From positions 30,026-94,025 of the forward strand of contig CAILKO010000045.1 in assembly GCA_903834835.1 (NCBI GenBank): DNA of 64,000 nucleotides, in the 5' to 3' direction. The DNA is from an uncultured Pseudomonadota bacterium. Its GTDB lineage: Bacteria; Pseudomonadota; Gammaproteobacteria; Burkholderiales; SG8-39. A model generated the notes under the pieces. That model saw only the letters and a program-made list of their open reading frames with translations, had not been told where the DNA came from and did not search any database. The translations under genes were made by a program, and so were the position numbers. Numbering within the stretch: the first letter of the stretch is position 1; the number at the start of each line of letters is the position of its first letter. Of the stretch, positions 16,166 to 25,000 are shown one piece after another.

Positions 16166-17109
16166 GTCCGGCTGCAGGTGCGCGTGACTGGGACGCCCGC
16201 CGGATCGCGAGTATCGGCGTCCGGGTCGCAGTCGGCATCGCGGTCATTGCCGCGGGCCTCGCGACGCCCGGGTTCTTTTCCATTCCGGCGCTGAATGCGG
16301 TGCTGAGCGCGGCCGCCCTGCTGGGTCTGGTCGCGGTGGGCATGACGTTCATCACGATCTCTGGAAACTTCCTGTCGCTCGCGGTGGGCGTGTCGGTCGC
16401 CGCCTGCTGCATCACCTTCATCGCTGCGTCGCGCTGGGGCATGGCGGCAGCGCTCATACTCTCCATCATTGCCGGAATCGTGATGAACGCGGTGCAGGGC
16501 TTCATCATCGCCTACTTCAGGGCCAATCCGATCATCGTCTCGATCGCGGCCTTCGGCCTGCTGCTCGCCGGGGTGGCCTATGCCTCCGACGCCCAGACCA
16601 TGTACCCGGTCCCAGGTTTCAATCTCGATCTTCTGCGCGGCAAGATCTGGGGCATCGAGACCGCCACGCTGGTATTCGTGCTGTCCGCCGTCCTCGCCCA
16701 GATCTTCATCGTGCGCAGCCGGTTCGGCCGCGAGTTGTACCTGGTCGGCGCCAATCCGCGCGCGGCCGATGTGGCCGGCATCAGCGCCACCCGTGTGGTC
16801 ACGGTCGCCTACGGCATTGCAGGATTGTTCTGTGCGCTCTCCGGCATCCTGGCCGGCGCGCGCGCGCAGATCGGCACGCTCGACATGGGCGTCGGCTACG
16901 AGTACGACGCCTTCGCCGCCATCCTCCTCGGGGGCACGGCCATGCACGGCGGCCACGGCTCGCCGATCCGCACATTTTTCGGCGCCATCATCTACGCGGC
17001 GATCGCGACGATCGTCGTGATGCGCGGCTATTCGATCGGCGTGCAGCTCCTGCTGAACGGCGTGCTGATTCTCATCGCAGTCTGCCTCTACGCACTGGAG
17101 GAGCATTGA
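16162..17109 (+). CDS. CUT2-type ABC transporter permease 1
   Basis: A 315-residue RbsC-like inner-membrane permease with about 8-10 hydrophobic segments. The family region FSRFGRELYLVGANPRAADVAGIS-like (here RSRFGRELYLVGANPRAADV) is near residues 187-207, and AILLGGTAMHGGHGS near residue 254. The start ATG lies inside the stop of the ATPase gene. A much longer open frame extends upstream through the ATPase gene but is its shadow. The gene ends in a TTGA overlap with the second permease. Confidence 0.9.
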   Translation: MSPAAGARDWDARRIASIGVRVAVGIAVIAAGLATPGFFSIPALNAVLSAAALLGLVAVGMTFITISGNFLSLAVGVSVAACCITFIAASRWGMAAALILSIIAGIVMNAVQGFIIAYFRANPIIVSIAAFGLLLAGVAYASDAQTMYPVPGFNLDLLRGKIWGIETATLVFVLSAVLAQIFIVRSRFGRELYLVGANPRAADVAGISATRVVTVAYGIAGLFCALSGILAGARAQIGTLDMGVGYEYDAFAAILLGGTAMHGGHGSPIRTFFGAIIYAAIATIVVMRGYSIGVQLLLNGVLILIAVCLYALEEH

Positions 17110-18134
17110 ACACTCCCGCCGGCCGGCCCTCGAATCCGCTCGCACGGTTACTCGATACCTATGCCCCGCCGAACGGCCGGGCGCTGTGGTTCCTCATCCT
17201 TGTCATCGCATTTCTTGCAGCGCTGGATGCGGGGGGCGGCAGACTGCTGAACCTCGGTACGGTGTTCAGTGTCACACAGCTCTTTGCGACCTACGGGCTG
17301 GTCGCGCTCGGTTTCGGCATGGTGATGATGCTGCGCGAATTCGACGTATCGCTCGCCGGCTCGTTCAGCCTCGGGGGCGTGGTTGCGGTGCTGGTCGGTG
17401 GCAGCAACCCGGTGCTCGGCGCGCTTGCCGGCATGGCAGTCGGCGTAGCGGCCGGCCTGATCCAGGGCGGTCTCCTCGTGTGGCTGCGCATACCCGCGAT
17501 CAGCGTGACGCTGGGCGGCCTGCTGATCATGTCAGGACTCGCCTTCGTGCTCTCGGGCGGCACCACCATTTCCTATCCGAACCGCGATGTGACGCGCTGG
17601 CTGCAGGAATCCGAACTCGGCGGCATGATTTCCCACCGCGGACTCATCGTACTCGCGTTCTACGTGCTCGCCGCCTGGCTCTATACGCATACCCGGATCG
17701 GCCGCGATCTCATCGCGTCGGGATCGAATCGTGCCGGTGCCGGTAACGCCGGCGTGAACACCAGTGCCCTGCTCGTTGCCGCACTGACGGTTGCGGGCGG
17801 TCTGTCCGCCCTTGGCGGCGTGCTTCTCTGCTACGGCCTTGCGGCAGCAGCGGGCCAGGCGCTGGCGGACGTCCTCGCCCCCGCCACGGCTGCAGCCATC
17901 ATCGGCGGCGTGTCGCTGGGCGGCGGCAAGGGTCGCCCGATGGGCATCCTGATCGGCGTACTGATCATCTGTCTGCTACGCTCGGGGCTCACGGCTCTGG
18001 GCACAGGTCCCAAGGCGCTGGACGCGATCACCGGCGCGGTGCTGCTCTTCGTTGCGGTTCTGGATGGCAGCCAACTGCAGGACAGGCTGATCGGCTGGAA
18101 GCGTACGCTGGGCGCACGCTTGGGCCGATCCTGA
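17106..18134 (+). CDS. CUT2-type ABC transporter permease 2
   Basis: A 342-residue membrane permease of the same family as its neighbour. The TTG start overlaps the stop of permease 1 (TTGA) and has GGAGGAGCA just before it. Hydrophobic segments are regularly spaced, with MMLREFDVSLAGSFSLGGVVAVLVGG near residue 80 and AAIIGGVSLGGGKGRPMGILIGVL near residue 260 as family marks. Two different permeases imply a heterodimeric channel. Confidence 0.88.
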   Translation: MNTPAGRPSNPLARLLDTYAPPNGRALWFLILVIAFLAALDAGGGRLLNLGTVFSVTQLFATYGLVALGFGMVMMLREFDVSLAGSFSLGGVVAVLVGGSNPVLGALAGMAVGVAAGLIQGGLLVWLRIPAISVTLGGLLIMSGLAFVLSGGTTISYPNRDVTRWLQESELGGMISHRGLIVLAFYVLAAWLYTHTRIGRDLIASGSNRAGAGNAGVNTSALLVAALTVAGGLSALGGVLLCYGLAAAAGQALADVLAPATAAAIIGGVSLGGGKGRPMGILIGVLIICLLRSGLTALGTGPKALDAITGAVLLFVAVLDGSQLQDRLIGWKRTLGARLGRS

Positions 18135-18170
18135 GCCGTTTCGCAACCATTTCTCACGAGGGAGGAACTC

Positions 18171-19256
18171 ATGGCTTACAAGGGCTACACGATTCTGGAT
18201 GGCGACGGTCATGTCATAGAGAGCTTGGAAGGCATCAACAAGCTGATGCCCGAGGTCTATCACGCGCCCTTCAAGGCGGGTCATCCGTTCTACAAACCTT
18301 TCGGTCAGCTCGATCACATGCATCAGACGAGCCTGCTGGATTTCATGCCCGGTTCATTCAACTTTCTGACCGGCCCGAAGGAATGGCAGGAGTTCGCCGG
18401 TAAGGTCGGCGTGGATGCATCGGTACTGTATCCGACTTGGGGTCTCGCCATCGGCAAGATCACCGACGTCCAGTTCTCGGTCGACGCCTGCCGTGCGTAC
18501 AACGACTGGCTGTACCAGACCTACATGAAGCAGAGTCCGGTGTTCAAGGGGGTCTGCCTGCTTCCGATGGATGATGTGGAAGCTGCCGTGATCGAACTGC
18601 GTCGCGCGGTGAAGGAACTCGGCATGTGCGGCGCGATGATCGCCTCCACCGGCTTCCAGTCCCATATCGGGCACAAGCGCTACTGGCCGATCTACGAAGA
18701 GGCGGACCGGCTCGGTTGCGCGATGGCGGTGCATGGCGGGGCCCATGAGAACTTCGGCATGGACGATCTCAGCCCCTTCGCGGCGGTGCACGCGCTCGGC
18801 CATCCCTTTGGCCAGATGATCTGCTTCGCCTCGGTGATCTTCCACGGTCTGTGCGACCGCTTCCCGCGCGTCAAATGGGCTTTTCTGGAGGGCGGCGTCG
18901 CCTGGTTACTGATGTGCCTCGAACGATTCGAGGGTTCCTACGCCGGCTTCACCCCGAGGGATACGGGCAAGCGCTTCTTCGACATCAAGAAGGGCGAGAA
19001 GGTGTTCGACTACATCGCGCGTCATGTGGATGCCGGCCGCCTGTTCGTGGGCTGCGAAGGCGATGAGCCCAATCTCGCTGACGCGGTGCGCGATATCGGC
19101 GACAAGCCGTTTATCTTCTCGAGCGACTTCCCGCACGAGGTGAACATCGAATCCTGCCAGCACGAGATCGACGAACTGCTGGAGAACGAGAAGCTCACCA
19201 AGGCGAACAAGGAAGCTATCCTTTCCGGCAACGCGAGGCGTCTGTACGGGATCTGA
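18171..19256 (+). CDS. Amidohydrolase-superfamily (ACMSD-like) metal-dependent hydrolase/decarboxylase
   Basis: A 361-residue TIM-barrel protein. LDGDGHVIE at residues 9-17 is the metal-binding DxDxH-type motif, AVHGGAHENFG supplies barrel His residues, GLCDRFPRVKWAFLEGGVAWL is a strong family landmark, and FSSDFPHEVN near residue 316 provides the conserved Asp. GAGGGAGGAAC makes a strong ribosome site. It follows the ABC permease by 36 bases on the same strand, so it may act on the imported compound. It is clearly paralogous to the protein at 52655: both share DGDGHVIE, the FLEGGVAW block and the FSSDFPHEV end. Confidence 0.87.
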   Translation: MAYKGYTILDGDGHVIESLEGINKLMPEVYHAPFKAGHPFYKPFGQLDHMHQTSLLDFMPGSFNFLTGPKEWQEFAGKVGVDASVLYPTWGLAIGKITDVQFSVDACRAYNDWLYQTYMKQSPVFKGVCLLPMDDVEAAVIELRRAVKELGMCGAMIASTGFQSHIGHKRYWPIYEEADRLGCAMAVHGGAHENFGMDDLSPFAAVHALGHPFGQMICFASVIFHGLCDRFPRVKWAFLEGGVAWLLMCLERFEGSYAGFTPRDTGKRFFDIKKGEKVFDYIARHVDAGRLFVGCEGDEPNLADAVRDIGDKPFIFSSDFPHEVNIESCQHEIDELLENEKLTKANKEAILSGNARRLYGI

Positions 19257-19292
19257 TCCCCGCCCCCGCGGCAGCAAGACGCAGCGCTTTTC

Positions 19293-19330
19293 CCGGCAAG
19301 ATAGTAACATATATGTTACTATCTTGCCGG
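19293..19330. repeat. Dispersed TAGTAAC/GTTACTA palindrome, copy 1
   Basis: A perfect 38-base palindrome with 19-base arms and no loop. The core GTAACATATATGTTAC is extended by ATAG/CTAT and then by the outer arms CCGGCAAG/CTTGCCGG. It lies 36 bases after the amidohydrolase stop and 40 bases before galE, both on the plus strand. The same core occurs at 26937, 42085, 47576 and 63984. Confidence 0.93.
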
Positions 19331-19370
19331 TAGTCATCCTGAGTATTCCCCTGAACCGGACTTCTGTGAC

Positions 19371-20384
19371 GTGGCAGTGAAAAGCATCCTGGTCACCGGC
19401 GGTCTGGGCTTCATAGGCTCGCATACCTGCGTCACGCTCGCACAGGCCGGATTCCGGCTCGCGATCGTCGACAACCTGTCCAACGCGAAGCGCTCGGTGC
19501 TGGATCGCATCCGCGCGCTCGCGCAGGGCGAGATCGATTTCCACGAGGCGGACATCCGCGATCGCCCTGCGCTCGATCGCGCCATCGGCCGCGCCGCGGT
19601 CGACGCCGTGATCCATTTCGCCGGCCTCAAGGCGGTGGGCGAATCCGTCGAGAAGCCGCTGCTCTACTACGACAACAACGTCGGCGGTACGGTGACGCTG
19701 ATGCAGGCGATGGCCGCCGCCGGCGTGCGCCGCATGGTGTTCAGCTCGTCGGCCACGGTCTATGGCGAGCCGATCAGGCTGCCGATCACCGAAGATCATC
19801 CGCTGCGCCCGCAGAGCCCCTATGGTCAGACCAAGCTGATCGTCGAGCAGATGCTGGCTGACGAGGCACGCGCCGACGATCGCTTCCGTTACGCAGCGCT
19901 GCGCTATTTCAATCCGATCGGCGCCCACCCGAGCGGCGGACTCGGCGAGGACCCGAACGGCATTCCGAACAATCTGCTGCCCTTTGTCTCCCAGGTGGCG
20001 ACCGGCCTGCGGCCCGCCGTGCGGGTGTTCGGTCAGGATTACGACACGCACGACGGCACCGGCGTGCGCGACTATATCCACGTGATGGACCTCGCCGCCG
20101 GGCACCTCGCAGCTCTGAGGTTTCTCGAAGCGGCGAATGCATCGGTCACCGTCAATCTCGGCACCGGCAACGGCTACTCGGTACTCGACGTGATCCGGGC
20201 CTACGAACGCGCCTCCGGCAGGCCCATCCCCGTTGACATGTCGCCGCGGCGCCCCGGGGATGTCGCAAGCTGCTATGCCGCCCCGGCGCTTGCCGCCGAG
20301 CGGCTCGGCTGGCGCGCGCAGTTCGGCATCGACGAGATGTGCCGCGATGCCTGGGCCTGGGCCAGGAAAAACAGCGGCAGCTGA
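19371..20384 (+). CDS. galE: UDP-glucose 4-epimerase
   Basis: A 337-residue extended SDR that interconverts UDP-glucose and UDP-galactose for envelope polysaccharides. It has VTGGLGFIGSH for NAD+ at residues 8-18, FSSSATVYG with the catalytic Ser/Thr, and YGQTK with the catalytic Tyr and Lys. YFNPIGAHPSGGLGEDP and FGQDYDTHDGTGVRDYIHVMDLA are GalE-specific blocks. The start is GTG; no strong ribosome site is seen. It begins 40 bases after a long palindrome. Confidence 0.93.
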   Translation: MAVKSILVTGGLGFIGSHTCVTLAQAGFRLAIVDNLSNAKRSVLDRIRALAQGEIDFHEADIRDRPALDRAIGRAAVDAVIHFAGLKAVGESVEKPLLYYDNNVGGTVTLMQAMAAAGVRRMVFSSSATVYGEPIRLPITEDHPLRPQSPYGQTKLIVEQMLADEARADDRFRYAALRYFNPIGAHPSGGLGEDPNGIPNNLLPFVSQVATGLRPAVRVFGQDYDTHDGTGVRDYIHVMDLAAGHLAALRFLEAANASVTVNLGTGNGYSVLDVIRAYERASGRPIPVDMSPRRPGDVASCYAAPALAAERLGWRAQFGIDEMCRDAWAWARKNSGS

Positions 20385-20501
20385 TCCGGGCGCCCGGCAT
20401 CCCGCGCAAGCCTGTCGCTTCGCACATGAGGCCACCGGACTGACCGGACAAGTCAGAGCCGGACGCGGCCGGAATCACACATCCCGCCACCTGAAATCCG
20501 G

Positions 20502-20507
20502 TATAAA
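20502..20507 (+). promoter_or_regulatory. Possible -10 element upstream of the secretion pair
   Basis: TATAAA lies in the 241-base gap between galE and the TPR/porin gene. The matching -35 is weak, so this is only a candidate promoter for the two-gene secretion locus. Confidence 0.3.
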
Positions 20508-20625
20508 GCAGGGTGCTGTTGCCGGGTACATCTCGCCAGATGGCAAGGCTGTGCCTGCCTCACGCCACGACATTGACCAGGACATTGTGCGTGCCGCCGG
20601 ATTCGGCCGGTGCGAGGGGAAACAT

Positions 20626-22038
20626 ATGCCGCTCCATAAACTGTCCCGCGCGTCGCTGCTGATTGCGCTCTTTTCCGTCACCGTCTGGCTGGATACCTCG
20701 AGTGCGCGAGCGGACGAAGTCATCGACCGCGCCAATGCGCTGACGCAGCAGGGGAATCCTGCGGCGGCCTTCAGCCTGCTGGAACCGCTCGAGCCGGAGC
20801 GCGCAGGACAGATGGATTTCGACTATGCGCTCGGGACCGCTGCACTGGATGCCGGAAAACCGGACCGGGCGACCATCGCGCTCGAACGCATCCTCGCCTC
20901 GAATCCGAACTTCTCGGGTGCCCGGCTCGATCTGGCACGCGCCTATTTCGCGATGGACAGCGACGATCTCGCGAAGAACGAATTCGAGACCGTGCTGCAG
21001 CAGGACCCGCCCGCAAACGTGCGGCCGCTGATTGCCAAGTACCTGGAGGCGATCGCAGCCCGCAAGAAGACCGAGCAACCCCTGCTTACGTCCTACGTGG
21101 AGGGAGGCCTCGGCTACGACTCGAATATCACCGCTGTCACGAGCGGCGATTTCAGCACGGCCGTGCTCGCCGCCTACAACATTCCGTCCGTGCAGCCGAC
21201 CGGCAATTCGGTCCTGCGCAAAGGGCCCTTCGCCTACATCGGCGGCGGCGTCGACTACCTGCGTCCGCTTCCCGACGTTGCGGCCGGGTTCGGCCTCTAC
21301 CTCGGCGGCGACTACAAGACGCGCGACTACTGGCACGACGGCGATTTCAGTTCCCAGCAACTCGATCTCCGGGGCGGCGTCTCGTTTGCGAAAGAACGCG
21401 ACCTGTTCCGGATCGGTCTGCAGGCGCAGCGCTATTACCAGGAGGCAGCAGCCCCGCTGTCGATTGTGACCGGCACCAAGACCACCAACGATCGCAGCAT
21501 GCTGGGCCTGAGCACAGAGTGGCGCCACGTGATCGCCCCGGGGATGCAGGCAGGCCTCTTCGTGCAGTTCAACGAGACACGCTTTGCAACCTCGCCCGCC
21601 CAGGACATCAACTCGATGATCATCGGCGGCCAGTTCGTCAATGCCTGGGATACCAAGGGTAAGCCAGTGCTCGTGGCGGCCGCGTATCAGAGCCGCGACC
21701 GCGCGCGCGGGCCGCAGAATATCGCCGCGACGACGGATGTCAGCAAGACGGTTTCCGCCTTGCGTCTGTATGGCCAGTACTCGATTCAGGAGCACTCGGA
21801 TCTTTTCGCAACGGCCGGCTACTCCGAACGACAGGACGATTCGCAGTTCTCGCGTTCGCTGGTCACGTCTTACGGCAAGGATCGCACGGTGGACGTGGCA
21901 TTCGGCGTCAACTGGCGCTTTGCGCCGAGCTGGTCGATGCGCGCGCAGGCCGCCCGCTTCGAGAACCGCTCGAACATTTCGCTCTATGGCTACACCCGGG
22001 ACGAGTGGACGGTCAGCGTCCGCCGGGACTTCAAGTGA
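20626..22038 (+). CDS. TPR plus beta-barrel outer-membrane protein (Slam-like, type XI secretion candidate)
   Basis: A 470-residue protein. A signal peptide (residues ~1-30, ending SSARA) precedes TPR-like helical repeats at about 32-145 (DRANALTQQGNPAAAFSLL, YALGTAALDAGKPDRATIAL, RLDLARAYFAMDSDDLAKNEFE). Residues ~155-470 are amphipathic beta strands (GGLGYDSNIT, YIGGGVDYLRPL, GLYLGGDYKTRDYW, AGLFVQFNETRF, WTVSVRRDFK) ending with an aromatic C-terminus. TPR followed by a DUF560-type barrel at 470-500 residues is the architecture of Slam (surface lipoprotein assembly modulator) and type XI secretion porins. GAGGGGAAACAT precedes the ATG. The gene lies 17 bases upstream of the FecR/TbpB-repeat protein, its probable cargo. 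Confidence 0.75.
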   Translation: MPLHKLSRASLLIALFSVTVWLDTSSARADEVIDRANALTQQGNPAAAFSLLEPLEPERAGQMDFDYALGTAALDAGKPDRATIALERILASNPNFSGARLDLARAYFAMDSDDLAKNEFETVLQQDPPANVRPLIAKYLEAIAARKKTEQPLLTSYVEGGLGYDSNITAVTSGDFSTAVLAAYNIPSVQPTGNSVLRKGPFAYIGGGVDYLRPLPDVAAGFGLYLGGDYKTRDYWHDGDFSSQQLDLRGGVSFAKERDLFRIGLQAQRYYQEAAAPLSIVTGTKTTNDRSMLGLSTEWRHVIAPGMQAGLFVQFNETRFATSPAQDINSMIIGGQFVNAWDTKGKPVLVAAAYQSRDRARGPQNIAATTDVSKTVSALRLYGQYSIQEHSDLFATAGYSERQDDSQFSRSLVTSYGKDRTVDVAFGVNWRFAPSWSMRAQAARFENRSNISLYGYTRDEWTVSVRRDFK

Positions 22039-22055
22039 TACATCGGAGAACAAAC

Positions 22056-25000
22056 ATGGACAGAACCATTCTTTCCACCGTGGCGGCACGCGTTTGCGTG
22101 GCGCTGCTTGCGATGTCTCTGAGCGAAATGGCTGCGGCTGCGACGGCGGGCACCTTCGACTTCGTGCTGGGCGACGTTCGTGTCCGTGCGGCGGATGGTT
22201 CGGTGCGCGCGGTGCGCAAGGGCGACCGGGTGAACGAAGGCGAACGGGTGATTACCGGCGCTGCGGCGAACGCCCAGATCCGCATGGTGGACAGTGCCTA
22301 TATCGCGGTGCGGCCGAACACCGAACTGGACGTAAAAACCTACCAGTACAGCGGCAAGAATGATGGCAGCGAAAGCGCGATCCTGAGTCTGGTGAACGGA
22401 ACGATGCGTGCCTTCACCGGTGCGATCACCCGCGTCAAACGCGACAACTTCGCGATGGTTACACCCACCGCAACGATCGGCATCCGCGGCTCCGGCAATG
22501 TGCTGCATGTCTCGCCGGAACTCGGAACCCTGAATCACACGATCGAGGGTTCCCACGCCGTCACCGGCCTGGGCGGCGCGGGCCAGAGCCTCGGCACCAT
22601 CATCACCCGCCCCGGGCAGACCGTGCAGGTGATGCAGAATCAATCGCCGATCCGCATCCCCACGCCGCAGTTCCTGGTACAGGCCGCGACCAGCAAACCC
22701 GGACCCGGCCCCCAGACACCCGCCAGTTCCGGCCAGCGCAGCGGCCAAGGCTCGGGATCCGGCGGCGCGGGGGGCAGCGGGGGCGGAAATTCCGGCTCCA
22801 GTTCCGGATCGGGTTCGTCGTCGGACAGCGGCTCGGGCTCGGGTGGATCAACGGGGTCCTCGTCCGGCTCGGATACATCCGCGCGCACCAATGCGGCGCC
22901 GGATGCGGCACTGAATACGGCCGCCGCACCGACGACCTCGCTGCCTAGCCCGACCACGACGGTGAGCAGCCCGACGCCGACCACGACGCTTACCGGTACC
23001 ACCGATGCGGGCACGATCAACACATCGACCGGGACCCTCACCACGAACTCGGGCACGACGGTTCCGCTGACGACTGCGGTACCGGTGTCCCTGACCAGCT
23101 CGAACGGGTATTCAAGCAACATCCTCGCCATGAAGTCCGTTTCCCAGGGCGTCGAAGCGCTGAATGCGGGCAATACGGTTGCGCATCAGGGCACCAATTT
23201 TCTGTTTGACGATACGAACAACCTGACCGATCTGCGTACCAACGACGAACTCTTCGCCTACGGCTACAACTACCTGGACGCCACGACCAATACGAGTTCC
23301 GCACGCTACATCCGGTTTGTCGGCGGCACAGCCGCTGACACCTATGTCGCGCCGAACAACAGCGTCGCGCTCGGCCGCTGGCAGGGCGGCACGATGAACA
23401 TCTACAGCGATACCGGTCCGAGCGGCGGAACGAACCTGCTGGAGTCGATTCCGCTCGGCGCGACGAGCGCGCACTGGATCGTCTCCGAGGAGCTCCCCCT
23501 GCACTACGCGCAGACGCTCACCGGCACACGTACCTATTCGCTGATCGCCTCCACGCATCCAACCGACTCCTTCGGCAACGTCGGCACGCTGAACAGTGCG
23601 ACGCTTTCCGCGAACTTCTCCGCGCAGGCGGTGCAGGCGGGTGTGAATCTGTCGTTCTCCGGCGCCCGGATCATGACGATTGCCGCGCAGACGCCGTTCA
23701 TCCCGATGAAGACCGATGGCTCATTCTTCTCGGATTCCGAATCGAAGGCCTTCGCCCCGACCATCACCTGCACCGGCGGGGGTTGCATCATCCCCAAACC
23801 CGGCGGCGGATTGACGACGAACACCTGGCATGGCGGCATCTCGGGTGGCTTTGCCGGCCCGAACGCGTCGGGAGGCGGCTTCCTGTACGCGTTCGAGCCC
23901 GACCTCGGCTCGCCTTCGCCGAACACGCCATTCGCGGACTTGGTCCAGGGTGCCGCCGCGTTCGTCACGGGCACAGCTCCTACGGTCGGCGTACATCCGA
24001 CGCAGACCGGCACGAGCGGTGATTTCCGTCTGCTCGCGCTCTATCCGGTGACCGGGGAGGGTCCTTCATCCGGCACGACGACGAACATCGCGTTCGCCAA
24101 CGTGAGCCCCGTTGCCGCGGTGACCACGCTGCCCGCCTCCGCCTACTTGTTCGACGCCTCGGGCAATCTGGTTCGTGTGCTCGGGACGGCGTGGAACGTA
24201 TCGGCAAACGCGTCAAACAGTCAGTGCCTGGCTGGCGCGCCCTGCCTGTTAGGAACGCTGCCCACCGTGACACCCTCGCCGGACTCAGTCGTGAATTTCT
24301 CGATCTCGAGCGCCACGGTCGGCGCACAGGGCACCACCTATAACGCGCTCGGGGACCGCGTCTCGAGCACCGCCACGGAAACCTATAACAGCGGCAACGG
24401 CATCCGCCTCGGCCGCTACCAGGGCGGCCTTGTAAACGCGACGGACCTCTCCAGCGGCCTAACGCTTATGACCGACCTGGGCTCCAACAGCCTGATCTGG
24501 GCCGTACGCGAAGCACCGGCCATCGCTTCTCCGCTCACGGGGAGCTACCACTACCTGCCGACCTTCGCGACCGCGCCGACAGACAGCTTCGGCCATGTGG
24601 GGACCTTCGACCGCGCCGGACTGGACGTGAACTTCAGCACCAACACACTGAATCCCTACGTCCGCATCACGATCGACGGCCAGAATATCGACGTCACGGG
24701 GCGTAATGTTCCGATAGCGAGTAATGGTTTCCAGGTGAGTTCGAGTTCGGCCACCAATGCCACGTTTACGCCTCAACCACCGGTGCCGCTCAGCGTCTCC
24801 TGCGTCGGCACCTGCCCGGCACTGCCCTATAACGTAACGGGCTCGCCCTACGGTGCACGCATTTCGGGCGGCTTTTCCGGTGACAACACTGACGCCAGCG
24901 CCTACATGCTGTACACCATCAACACGCGCTACGACACGACGCTCGTGCCGGGCGCCCTCACCACCGGCGCGGCCCCGCTCGGCGCCATTCCGAACAACGC

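Noticed and set aside
19293..19330. Palindrome copy 1 as an ordinary intrinsic terminator
   Set aside because: There is no T run after the stem, the centre is AT-rich with no loop, and the same core occurs in promoter-side and divergent gaps.
18906..20435. Open frame of 509 codons antisense to galE and the amidohydrolase gene
   Set aside because: Both sense genes have full catalytic motifs; the antisense frame crosses two unrelated genes and the palindrome.
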